From Confluentibacter sediminis (GTDB lineage: Bacteria > Bacteroidota > Bacteroidia > Flavobacteriales > Flavobacteriaceae): a DNA stretch of 64,000 nucleotides. The notes beneath the pieces were generated by a model, which made no database searches, was not told where the DNA came from, and worked only from the letters and a program-made list of their open reading frames with translations. Below are positions 38,629-46,624 of this stretch, one piece after another. Made by a program: the position numbers and the translations under genes. Location of the stretch: the NCBI RefSeq assembly GCF_003258355.1, contig NZ_QKPO01000015.1, forward strand, positions 1-64,000, given 5' to 3'. Numbering within the stretch: position 1 is the stretch's first letter; the number at the start of each line of letters is the position of its first letter.

Positions 38629-39051
38629 CTATTCTAATTCTATCATTACTTCGCCTTGTAAAACTTGTTGGCCAACAGCAACATTTACAGCAGTAACCAC
38701 TCCCGACTTTTCTGAAACAATGCTATTCTCCATTTTCATGGCCTCAAGCACCAATAATAAATCGTTCTCTTTAATGGTGTCTCCTACTTTTACTTTAAGA
38801 GATAAAATAACGCCTGGAATTGGAGCGGTAATTTTAGCTTTTGCCGATGAACTCGGATTTATTTTTACGGGTTCTATAGCCGAGTTAACTGGTTTTCTAA
38901 CCAACGTAGGTGTTTTTACTTTTTTAATTTCTTCCTTCATTTTTACAGAATAAGAAGTACCATTTACTTCCAATTCTATAATGTTACTTTCATGAGAAAG
39001 AATCTTAACTCCGTAACTGTTTTCGTTTATATTGAATGTGAAATTTTTCAT
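38629..39051 (-). CDS. mmdC: Biotin carboxyl carrier subunit of the decarboxylase
   Basis: 140 residues. A short N-terminal domain (1-45), a linker rich in Lys, Pro and Ala, and a C-terminal biotinyl domain with the LEAMKMENSI site, whose Lys is biotinylated by BirA. It swings between the carboxyltransferase (alpha) and the membrane beta subunit. Place and size match MmdC. Confidence 0.93.
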   Translation of the reverse strand: MKNFTFNINENSYGVKILSHESNIIELEVNGTSYSVKMKEEIKKVKTPTLVRKPVNSAIEPVKINPSSSAKAKITAPIPGVILSLKVKVGDTIKENDLLLVLEAMKMENSIVSEKSGVVTAVNVAVGQQVLQGEVMIELE

Positions 39052-39077
39052 GTTTTATAAGATTTAAAGTTCTTAAA

Positions 39078-39440
39078 CTAAAGTCTATTCCTGTAAGCTC
39101 CATAAATTTTAGAGCTCCAAGGAGAATATAATTTTCTAGCCTGTTTAATGGTTAATATAGCATTTTCATCATCATGCTGTTCATCTAAATACAAATGAAT
39201 GGCAACCGAAATTGCCGCAGCTATTTCTCCTGTGAAATCTGTATTAACTTTTCGTGAAATTTCTTTAACTTTTTTGTCTCTTCCCTTGGTAATTATTTTA
39301 TATATGTAAAGCATTATGGGCAAACCATATTTAAAAAAGACTGTTAGAAGAAGTAAACCTGCAAAAACAATTAACAAGCCTGTAATTAGGATAATGTATC
39401 CTTCACTTAACGTATCGGTATATAATAGTATATGTGTCAT
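39078..39440 (-). CDS. OadG-type gamma subunit
   Basis: 120 residues. One membrane helix (about 15-37, GYIILITGLLIVFAGLLLLTVFF) then a charged cytoplasmic tail with GEIAAAISVAIHLYLDE and SPWSSKIYGAYRNRL, the two patterns of OadG/MmdD subunits. It ties the carboxyltransferase to the membrane pump. Its ATG overlaps the carboxyltransferase stop as TAATG reading leftward. Confidence 0.9.
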   Translation of the reverse strand: MTHILLYTDTLSEGYIILITGLLIVFAGLLLLTVFFKYGLPIMLYIYKIITKGRDKKVKEISRKVNTDFTGEIAAAISVAIHLYLDEQHDDENAILTIKQARKLYSPWSSKIYGAYRNRL

Positions 39441-40999
39441 TACAATGGAATATTTGAGTGTTTTTTAGGTGGGTTTACCTCTTTCTTATTAGCCAATAAC
39501 TCTAAAGCTCTAATGATTCTAAACCTAGTATTTCTTGGTTCGATGACATCATCAATAAATCCATATTTTGCAGCCACATAAGGATTTGCAAACTTGGTAT
39601 TATATTCATTTTCTTTTTCTTCAATGTAGTGAAGTTTTTCATCGGCATCCTCTATTTTACTAATGTTTGAGCCTTCCAATACTTCCACCGCGCCTTTAGC
39701 TCCCATGACTGCTATTTCTGCTGTTGGCCATGCATAATTTAAGTCGCCTCGTAATTGTTTACAACTCATGACATCGTGAGCACCACCATATGATTTACGA
39801 AGTGTGATAGTCACTTTAGGAACGGTTGCTTCCCCATAAGCAAACAATAATTTGGCTCCATGCAAAATAATACCTCCATATTCTTGTCCTGTTCCCGGTA
39901 AGAATCCAGGAACATCTACCAATGTTACAATAGGAATATTAAATGCATCACAAAAACGAACAAACCTGGCTGCTTTTCTGGATGATTCACAGTCTAAAAC
40001 CCCTGCATAATATTTTGGTTGATTGGCTACAATACCTACGGAACGACCATTAAAACGAGCAAATCCTACCACAATGTTTCGGGCATAATTTCTATGAACT
40101 TCCAAAAATTCACCGTTGTCTGTTATGACTGAAATAATATCAATTATATCATAAGCTTGATTAGCATTTTCTGGAATGATGGTATTCAATGCATCTTCCA
40201 ATCGGTCTATCGGGTCGGAAGTCGCGATAGTTGGTGGTTCTTCTAAATTATTTGAAGGAAGATAGCTTAATATTTTTCTGATAAGTATTAAATTCTCTTC
40301 ATCATTTTCTGCTAAAAAATGTGATACTCCAGATTTGGTTGAATGTACATGGGCACCTCCAAGCTGCTCAGCCGTTACTACTTCACCTGTTACCGCTTGT
40401 ACAACTTTTGGACCTGTAACGAACATATAACTTGTTTTGTCGGTCATGATAGTGAAATCTGTTAAGGCTGGAGAATACACAGCACCACCAGCACAAGGTC
40501 CTAAAATGGATGATATCTGAGGAATTACTCCTGATGCCATAATATTTCTTTGGAAAATTTCAGCATAACCAGCAAGTGATCTTACACCTTCTTGAATTCT
40601 AGCCCCACCACTATCGTTAAGTCCTATTACGGGTACTCCAATTTTCATGGCCATATCCATGACCTTACAGATTTTTAAAGCATAGGTTTCAGAAAGTGAC
40701 CCCCCAAATACAGTAAAATCTTGTGAAAAAACATAAACAATTCTGCCGTCAATGGTTCCATGACCCGTTACAACCCCATCAGATAAATAAATCTCTTTAT
40801 CCAATCCAAAAGATTTTGTTCTGTGAGTTACAAACATGTCAAACTCTTCAAAACTATCATCGTCTAAAAGAATGTTTATTCGTTCTCGGGCAGTTAATTT
40901 ACCCTTAGCATGTTGGGAGTCGATACGTTTTACACCACCACCCAACTTTGCTTTTACTCTTTTTTCAATGAGTTCGTTAATTTTATCTTGATTTGCCAT
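39440..40999 (-). CDS. mmdA: Methylmalonyl-CoA decarboxylase alpha subunit (carboxyltransferase)
   Basis: 519 residues of the acyl-CoA carboxyltransferase (PccB/MmdA) family. [59 protein letters not shown] and [34 protein letters not shown] are the family landmarks. It moves the carboxyl group from methylmalonyl-CoA to biotin. It is read here as part of a decarboxylase because beta, gamma and biotin subunits follow and no biotin carboxylase gene is present. Confidence 0.92.
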   Translation of the reverse strand: MANQDKINELIEKRVKAKLGGGVKRIDSQHAKGKLTARERINILLDDDSFEEFDMFVTHRTKSFGLDKEIYLSDGVVTGHGTIDGRIVYVFSQDFTVFGGSLSETYALKICKVMDMAMKIGVPVIGLNDSGGARIQEGVRSLAGYAEIFQRNIMASGVIPQISSILGPCAGGAVYSPALTDFTIMTDKTSYMFVTGPKVVQAVTGEVVTAEQLGGAHVHSTKSGVSHFLAENDEENLILIRKILSYLPSNNLEEPPTIATSDPIDRLEDALNTIIPENANQAYDIIDIISVITDNGEFLEVHRNYARNIVVGFARFNGRSVGIVANQPKYYAGVLDCESSRKAARFVRFCDAFNIPIVTLVDVPGFLPGTGQEYGGIILHGAKLLFAYGEATVPKVTITLRKSYGGAHDVMSCKQLRGDLNYAWPTAEIAVMGAKGAVEVLEGSNISKIEDADEKLHYIEEKENEYNTKFANPYVAAKYGFIDDVIEPRNTRFRIIRALELLANKKEVNPPKKHSNIPL

Positions 41000-41039
41000 A
41001 ATTATATTATTTGCTTATCTATGTTGTTATTCAATTATT

Positions 41040-41444
41040 TTACTCTTTTGAACATAATTCTGTAAGCACCCCAAGTGTAGATTTAGGATGCAAGAACCCA
41101 ATATTTAAACCTTCAGCTCCTTTTCTAGATTCTTTGTCTATAAGAGCGACACCTCTTTTTTCCGCCAGTTTTAAAGCATCGGTTGCGTTGTTAACAGCAA
41201 ATGCGATGTGGTGAATACCTTGTCCCTTTTTCTCTATGAATTTCCCTATTGGTCCGTCTGGCGACGTACTTTCAAGCAATTCAATTTTTGTATTACCTAC
41301 CAAAAAAAAGGCTGTCTTCACTTTTTGATCAACAACCTCTTCTATTGAATAACATGTCATGCCTAAGACATTTTCATAATATTTGATGGCGTCTTCTAAA
41401 TTTTCAACGGCAATACCTATATGTTCAATGTGAGAAATATTCAT
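41040..41444 (-). CDS. mce: Methylmalonyl-CoA epimerase
   Basis: 134 residues, VOC fold with two repeats. HIEHIGIAVENLEDAIKYYENVLGM carries the first metal His, VDQKVKTAFF the acidic position, and GIHHIAFAVNNATDALKLAEKRGV the second His. It interconverts (R)- and (S)-methylmalonyl-CoA. First gene of the operon, consistent with the pathway order. Confidence 0.95.
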   Translation of the reverse strand: MNISHIEHIGIAVENLEDAIKYYENVLGMTCYSIEEVVDQKVKTAFFLVGNTKIELLESTSPDGPIGKFIEKKGQGIHHIAFAVNNATDALKLAEKRGVALIDKESRKGAEGLNIGFLHPKSTLGVLTELCSKE

Positions 41445-41486
41445 GATAAATGGTTTTTTAATGGAATTTTGTCATTAATAATATGT

Positions 41487-41530
41487 CAAAATTAGAATAA
41501 GAGTGCTTCCTAAATTATGACAGAAGTCAT
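41487..41530 (-). promoter_or_regulatory. Promoter and FNR/CRP-like dyad upstream of the decarboxylase operon
   Basis: On the minus strand TAATTTTG (41494-41487) fits the -7 element. No TTG is seen at -33. Instead the dyad ATGAC-AGAA-GTCAT (41517-41530) is centred about 41 bases upstream of the predicted start. Five-base half-sites four bases apart are the form used by FNR/CRP-family activators, and the position is that of a class II site. Single occurrence, so unproven. Confidence 0.4.
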
Positions 41531-41614
41531 GTATTGTGTAATATTTACAATTAATGTTAACTACAACGTTTTAGTGGGTTTTATTTAAATTAAGTAATGA
41601 CAAACAAATAATCT

Positions 41615-41622
41615 TATATTTG
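41615..41622 (+). promoter_or_regulatory. Putative -7 element of the GT-C gene
   Basis: TATATTTG fits TAnnTTTG; the chosen ATG at 41626 begins only three bases later, which would make the transcript leaderless. No clear -33 TTG. Confidence 0.4.
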
Positions 41623-41625
41623 AAA

Positions 41626-43014
41626 ATGTCTATAAATAACTCCTTTTTTAAACTTTACAGAACGCCTTTATTATTGGTGCTAACGAGTTTTTTATTCTAT
41701 TTTTCTTTTGCTTACGATTTACAAAGAAGAGATTACACAAAACTTATCATGCTATATACAGCTCTGTTTTTTGTGTTTTACAATCTTATTAAAATCTTTA
41801 AGCACAACATTCATTTATTAACATGGTTAGCTTTTGGTTTTAGAGCCGTTTTTATATTGGCTATTCCGAATTTATCACAAGATTTTTATAGGTTTATATG
41901 GGATGGCAGATTGATTGTTGAAGGCATCAACCCATACTCACATACTGTTGATTTTTTTATACAACAAGGCACAAACCCAATAGCAGAAGCCTTGGAATTG
42001 TATAATGGTATGGGTACTTTAAACGCAGGTCATTTTTCAAACTACCCTCCTATTGACCAATGTTGTTTTGCTTTGGCAGCTATATTTTCAGGAAAAAATA
42101 TTTTGGGTTCTGTTATAGTTTTAAGGTTAATTATCATTTGTTCCGATCTTGGAACGCTTTATTTTGGAAAAAAACTACTTAAAAAATTAGAATTACCCAT
42201 TCATAATATCTATTGGTATCTATTAAACCCGTTTATTATTATTGAATTAACTGGCAATCTTCATTTTGAAGGTGTGATGGTTTTCTTTTTGATTTGGAGT
42301 CTATATTTATTGCATACAGGGAAATGGATATTTGCTGCTCTTATTTTGGGGCTTTCCGTTTCAGTAAAATTGATTCCTTTAATGTTTTTACCCTTGTTTT
42401 ATCAATGGTTTATCAACGATAACTCTTTAAAAGAAAAGGGACTTCTTGCTTTTTCAGACATAAAAAAACTAATTGTTTTTTATGTTATTATGGGCATCAC
42501 TACACTCTTGTTTTTTGTTCCATTTTACTTCTCGGGATTCATAAATAATTATTCGCAAACCATTGGTTTATGGTTTCATCAATTTGAATTTAATGCCAGC
42601 ATTTATTATATAATAAGGGAAATAGGATATTTGTTTAGAGGTTATAATGAAATAGCATTTATTGGTAAAATAACACCTGTTATTGTTACTTTATTTATTT
42701 TAATCTTGACTTTTTTTAGACAAAGCAAAACAACTACACAACTAATTACTTCCATGCTTTTCGTGTTATCTTTTTATTATTTTACTGCTACAACAGTACA
42801 CCCTTGGTATTTAGCAACGCTTTTAATGCTTTCCATTTTCACAAAATATAAATTCCCTTTGGTATGGAGTTTTACTATTATATTAAGTTATTTAGCCTAT
42901 GCAAATCCTAATAACGTAGAGAATTTATGGATAATTACCTTAGAATATGCAATAGTTTATAGTATATTTATTTGGGAAGTATTCATAAAAAAAGCCACCA
43001 AAATGGTGACTTAA
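41626..43014 (+). CDS. GT-C fold mannosyltransferase-like membrane protein
   Basis: 462 residues from the ATG at 41626; a TTG two codons earlier is less likely. About eleven to thirteen membrane helices. The loop DFYRFIWDGRLIVEGINPYSHT is typical of Bacteroidota polyprenol-phosphate-mannose-dependent transferases, with the Asp in an early external loop. YPPIDQCCFALAA and VHPWYLATLLML are further conserved points. It probably adds a sugar from a lipid donor outside the inner membrane. The acceptor is unknown. Confidence 0.75.
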   Translation: MSINNSFFKLYRTPLLLVLTSFLFYFSFAYDLQRRDYTKLIMLYTALFFVFYNLIKIFKHNIHLLTWLAFGFRAVFILAIPNLSQDFYRFIWDGRLIVEGINPYSHTVDFFIQQGTNPIAEALELYNGMGTLNAGHFSNYPPIDQCCFALAAIFSGKNILGSVIVLRLIIICSDLGTLYFGKKLLKKLELPIHNIYWYLLNPFIIIELTGNLHFEGVMVFFLIWSLYLLHTGKWIFAALILGLSVSVKLIPLMFLPLFYQWFINDNSLKEKGLLAFSDIKKLIVFYVIMGITTLLFFVPFYFSGFINNYSQTIGLWFHQFEFNASIYYIIREIGYLFRGYNEIAFIGKITPVIVTLFILILTFFRQSKTTTQLITSMLFVLSFYYFTATTVHPWYLATLLMLSIFTKYKFPLVWSFTIILSYLAYANPNNVENLWIITLEYAIVYSIFIWEVFIKKATKMVT

Positions 43015-43042
43015 AACGGCATTTTATTATTAGATCATTCGA

Positions 43043-43411
43043 TTACAATTTTTCTAATTTTAAAATGGTATTTATTTCATGCTCTTCCTCAAAATTATCG
43101 GCATCTTTAGTAACTAAAATTTTTGTTTGATAGGTAACTTTAAATTTAGAACCAACTAGGGCTGTAGCATTCAAGTCGAATTCTTTTAATAAAGCTTCAT
43201 CAATTTTTTGGAATGTAAGAGTGTGTTCATTATCATCTTCTCCCTTAACTATAAAGTTATAACCGTAATCTTCATGTCCATCAAAAACACCCACAATAGT
43301 AGTTGTATTTTGAAATGTTAATACAGAATTATTATCTGATAAATTAATAGATTTAAAAGAAACAAATATGAATGCAAAAAAAGCAAAAACTACTAAATAT
43401 GTTGTTTTCAT
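43043..43411 (-). CDS. Exported hypothetical protein
   Basis: 122 residues. A signal sequence (1-20, VVFAFFAFIFVSFKSI) leads a small beta-rich domain. The part IVGVFDGHEDYGYNFIVKGEDDNEHTLTF then ALLKEFDLNATALVGSKFKVTYQT resembles the cytoplasmic 76-residue protein at 43993-44223 (RVLKQFDLKNDTSLVGKAFRVSF). I do not recognise the family. The two look like an exported and a cytoplasmic copy of one domain with a VOC gene between them. Confidence 0.55.
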   Translation of the reverse strand: MKTTYLVVFAFFAFIFVSFKSINLSDNNSVLTFQNTTTIVGVFDGHEDYGYNFIVKGEDDNEHTLTFQKIDEALLKEFDLNATALVGSKFKVTYQTKILVTKDADNFEEEHEINTILKLEKL

Positions 43412-43567
43412 TAGTGTAAAAAATTATATAATTAATACTTCATTAACTTCTGAATTTTGCCACTACAAGTCAGAAGATGCTTTTAGTAAAAACCAAATAA
43501 AGATTTTACATGTGGGAAAAGGCAATGTCCTTATATTTGCATACAGAGGTATTAAGATTAAATTCAA

Positions 43568-43978
43568 TTAAGATTCAAACACATTTGCTATATTTTTAAA
43601 ACTTTTAAATTCAAGCATATAATCGTTTGGATCATTCACAAAAAAAGAGGTGTGCTCCCCAAGATTATTTTTTAAAAAAGTAGTTTTATCAACTAATTCA
43701 AAGTCTTCATCTTTAAGCTTGGAGTACACATTATTCCACGTTTCCAAATCAACGATAACACCAAAATGAAAGGAAGGTAATATTTTACCTTCAAACACAT
43801 AGTTTGGACTATTAAAGTTAAACTTTCCTGTTTTTATAAATGTTATTTGATGCCCAAATAAATTTATATCCACCCAACTTTGGGTCGACCTTCCTATGGA
43901 AGCACCTATACTAGTATAAAATTTTTTAGTATCTCTTACGCTTAAGCAAGGTAATGACATGTGAAACGACGTATCCAT
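43568..43978 (-). CDS. VOC/glyoxalase-family protein
   Basis: 136 residues in two beta-alpha-beta repeats. SFHMSLPCLSVRDTKKFYTSIGASIG begins the first and SFHFGVIVDLETWNNVYSKLKD the second, with HTSFFVNDPNDYMLEFKSF at the end, where the Glu is in a usual metal position. Substrate not readable. It is co-directional with neighbours in a tight cluster. Confidence 0.8.
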   Translation of the reverse strand: MDTSFHMSLPCLSVRDTKKFYTSIGASIGRSTQSWVDINLFGHQITFIKTGKFNFNSPNYVFEGKILPSFHFGVIVDLETWNNVYSKLKDEDFELVDKTTFLKNNLGEHTSFFVNDPNDYMLEFKSFKNIANVFES

Positions 43979-43992
43979 AATGCCTAATTTAG

Positions 43993-44223
43993 TTATATTG
44001 GTTTTAAACTTTCTATTCTGTAAATTAAAAAATCCTCATCTGCATCATCAAAAACTTCTACAAAAGAGACTCTAAATGCTTTACCTACAAGCGATGTATC
44101 ATTTTTTAAATCAAATTGCTTTAAAACACGAGGATGAACTTCTTCAAAAATCATATCCTCACCATTATCAAACAAAAACGTATAATAACCGTTTTTGTAA
44201 GACTTAAAAACAGCTGTTTCCAT
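43993..44223 (-). CDS. Small hypothetical protein
   Basis: 76 residues with no signal sequence. An N-terminal strand pair (ETAVFKSYKNGYYTFLFDNGEDMIFEEV) is followed by RVLKQFDLKNDTSLVGKAFRVSFVEV. It shares the xLLKxFDL...LVGxxFxV pattern with the exported protein at 43043-43411. Unrecognised family, possibly OB-like. It ends 15 bases before the VOC gene starts. Confidence 0.55.
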   Translation of the reverse strand: METAVFKSYKNGYYTFLFDNGEDMIFEEVHPRVLKQFDLKNDTSLVGKAFRVSFVEVFDDADEDFLIYRIESLKPI

Positions 44224-44236
44224 TCACTAAAAAAAA

Positions 44237-44677
44237 TTAATCTATATCGTCGTCGTCGTCTTCATCAATTGGTTCATCATCTTCATCCATGTCATCATCA
44301 AAATCCTCATCATCATCTTCATCAAGCTTAACTGGTTTAGCAACCACATCGTCATCATCATCATCATCATCTGCTTCAATCTCAATTTCTGGATCTTGGA
44401 TAGCCTCTGGATCATCTGTAGCAAAGTCTCCATAATCATCTTCATCATAATTCTCCATAGTTATGGCCAGTTTTTTACTAACTTTCACTAAATACTTAGT
44501 GTCTTTAGTTGTTACTTCAACAGCCTCAATAATTTCATTACTAGCATTTCTGAATGATATAATTTGATCTTCATCATAACCATCGGGGTATTTCTCAACC
44601 AATAGTGCTAAAATTTCTGGGGTCAATTTTTTAAAGTCTACGATAACTCGTTTTAAATTGTCGTTTCTATTTTTCAT
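44237..44677 (-). CDS. Conserved hypothetical protein with acidic repeat tail
   Basis: 146 residues. Residues 1-75 form a folded part (KRVIVDFKKLTPEILALLVEKYPDGYDEDQIISF). From about 78 to the end it is nearly all Asp, Glu and a few spacers, written by runs of GAT/GAC-type triplets that can slip. This organisation is common to a flavobacterial family often loosely labelled DNA primase, but there is no primase motif here. Function unknown. Confidence 0.7.
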   Translation of the reverse strand: MKNRNDNLKRVIVDFKKLTPEILALLVEKYPDGYDEDQIISFRNASNEIIEAVEVTTKDTKYLVKVSKKLAITMENYDEDDYGDFATDDPEAIQDPEIEIEADDDDDDDDVVAKPVKLDEDDDEDFDDDMDEDDEPIDEDDDDDID

Positions 44678-44705
44678 TTTTTCAAAAGTTTGAATATAGC
44701 ATTTT

Positions 44706-45683
44706 TTACATACCTAAAAGGTAAGCAAATATTAATGGCGCCACAATAGTTGCATCGCTTTCAATTATAAATTTAGGGGTATTAATATCTAATTTTCCCC
44801 ATGTTATTTTTTCATTTGGCACGGCACCAGAATAAGAACCGTAACTTGTTGTTGAGTCACTTATTTGGCAAAAGTAACTCCAAAAAGGGATGTCGTGCAT
44901 TTCCATATCTTGATAAAGCATTGGCACCACACATATGGGGAAATCACCTGCAATTCCTCCTCCAATTTGAAAGAAGCCAACACCTTTTCCTCCAGAATTT
45001 TTTGGATACCAATCTGCCAACCACATCATGTACTCGATACCTCCTTTGGTAGTTGTTGGTTTAAATTCACCTTTAATACAGTAAGAAGCAAAAATATTCC
45101 CCATAGTACTGTCCTCCCATCCAGGAACTACTATTGGTAAGTTTTTCTCGGCAGCAGCAATCATCCATGAATCTTTTGGATCAATCTCATAATATTGTTC
45201 CAAAACACCAGAGTTTAACATTTGGTACATAAATTCATGAGGAAAATAACGTTCTCCAGATTTATCTGCTTTATTCCAAATATCATATAAATGTGATTGT
45301 AACCTTCTAAACGCTTCTTCTTCTGGAATACAAGTGTCTGTAACGCGATTATAATGATTTTCTAACAAATCCCATTCTTCTTGGGGTGATAAATCTCTAT
45401 AATTGGGTACACGTTTATATGAATTGTGTGCTACTAAATTCATGATATCTTCTTCAAGGTTGGCACCTGTACAAGATATGATATGAATTTTATCTTGACG
45501 AATCATTTCTGCTAACGACTTCCCTAACTCGGCAGTACTCATAGCTCCTGCTAAGGTTACCATCATTTTTCCACCTTCAAGCAAATGTGTCTCGTAACCT
45601 TTTGCAGCATCTACTAAGGCAGCAGAATTAAAATGCAAATAGTTTGTCTCTATAAATTGTGAAATAGGTCCTTTAGTAGTCAT
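44706..45683 (-). CDS. Deoxyhypusine synthase-like protein
   Basis: 325 residues from the ATG at 45683; a TTG at 45695 is less likely. It has the NAD-binding deoxyhypusine synthase fold, with SCTGANLEEDIMNL, DSTTSYGSYSGAVPNEKITWGKL and ESDATIVAPLIFAYLLG. In eukaryotic enzymes the loop after GGG carries the catalytic Lys (GGGVPKHH); here it reads GGGIAGDF, with Gly246 in that place. Bacteria have no eIF5A, so it may act on polyamines. It overlaps the agmatinase homologue by 11 bases. Confidence 0.85.
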   Translation of the reverse strand: MTTKGPISQFIETNYLHFNSAALVDAAKGYETHLLEGGKMMVTLAGAMSTAELGKSLAEMIRQDKIHIISCTGANLEEDIMNLVAHNSYKRVPNYRDLSPQEEWDLLENHYNRVTDTCIPEEEAFRRLQSHLYDIWNKADKSGERYFPHEFMYQMLNSGVLEQYYEIDPKDSWMIAAAEKNLPIVVPGWEDSTMGNIFASYCIKGEFKPTTTKGGIEYMMWLADWYPKNSGGKGVGFFQIGGGIAGDFPICVVPMLYQDMEMHDIPFWSYFCQISDSTTSYGSYSGAVPNEKITWGKLDINTPKFIIESDATIVAPLIFAYLLGM

Positions 45684-46614
45684 CGTCTTCTTCAAATTTC
45701 GAATTATTGTTCTTGTTTACAAATGCATTATCAAATGAATTATCATAGCTATCTTCAGCATCTTCATTTTGAAATTTGTAACTAATCATTTTATTATACA
45801 ATCTAGCTACCAGTGCGTTTGAAGCTTTGTTGTTTTCATTAGGACAAAACTCCATAATATCAAAACCAACAACATTTTTTTCAGCAAAAACCTGCTTTAA
45901 AAAATCTAAAGTTTCGTACCAAAATAATCCACCTGGTTCCGGATTTCCATTATTTGGCATGATAGAAATATCTAAAGCTGACAAATCAAAGCTTATAAAA
46001 ACATTATCTGTCATTTGGTCTATAGCACTATCAATCCATGTGTCATCCACAGCCATTTCATGAGCAAAATATGTTTTTTCCTCATCCATAACCGTTTTTT
46101 CCATAACACTCATAGAACGAATACCAACTTGAATCAAATTCGTTGTTTGGCTAGCTTCATAAGCGGCACATGCACTATTAAATGAAGATCCATTATAGGT
46201 TTTATTTAAATTGGCGTGTGCATCTAAATGTAAAACCGTTAAATTGTTAAAAGTTTCATTAAAAGCACGGATGGTTCCTATTGACACAGAATGTTCTCCA
46301 CCAAAAAGAGTAACAAATTTATTTTTTTTAATGTACTTTTTAGTGATTTCGTGTACCGCTTTTACCATAGCTTCTGGAGTACTATTTTCTGTAACGGCAT
46401 CAGCTAAATAAATACCTTGTTTATAAACTTCAGTAGCTGTTTCAATATCATAAAGCCCCATGTTTTCTGAAGCTTCTAAAAATGCTTCTGGTCCTTTACT
46501 CGCACCTTTTTGCCATGTATTTGTTCCCTCATAAGGAACTGGAATAAGTACAACTTTTGCGCTTTCTAATTTTGCGAATTCTTCTGGAATTCCAGCGTAG
46601 GTCTTAATCTTCAT
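45673..46614 (-). CDS. Agmatinase/arginase-family protein with altered metal site
   Basis: 313 residues. GGEHSVSIGT (His108) and LHLDAHANLN (Asp131, His133) place it in the ureohydrolase family, but three usual conserved residues differ. The DAHxD Asp is Asn135, the SxDxDxxDP second Asp is Ser212 (SFDLSALD), and the substrate-loop His of E. coli SpeB is replaced in FNSACA. The Asp/Asn/Glu-rich tail (280-313) is unusual. It lies between arginine decarboxylase and the DHS-like gene. Agmatine hydrolysis is therefore uncertain. Confidence 0.85.
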   Translation of the reverse strand: MKIKTYAGIPEEFAKLESAKVVLIPVPYEGTNTWQKGASKGPEAFLEASENMGLYDIETATEVYKQGIYLADAVTENSTPEAMVKAVHEITKKYIKKNKFVTLFGGEHSVSIGTIRAFNETFNNLTVLHLDAHANLNKTYNGSSFNSACAAYEASQTTNLIQVGIRSMSVMEKTVMDEEKTYFAHEMAVDDTWIDSAIDQMTDNVFISFDLSALDISIMPNNGNPEPGGLFWYETLDFLKQVFAEKNVVGFDIMEFCPNENNKASNALVARLYNKMISYKFQNEDAEDSYDNSFDNAFVNKNNNSKFEEDDDY

Positions 46615-46624
46615 CGTTAATTAA

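Noticed and set aside
39440-40999. Carboxyltransferase read as propionyl-CoA carboxylase beta subunit
   Set aside because: No biotin carboxylase lies nearby, while OadB, OadG and a separate biotin protein follow; a decarboxylase is the better reading.
43368-43571. Plus-strand frame of 67 codons with a TATATTTG element near its end
   Set aside because: It overlaps the signal-peptide end of one minus-strand gene and the stop of another, and has no domain features; treated as a shadow.
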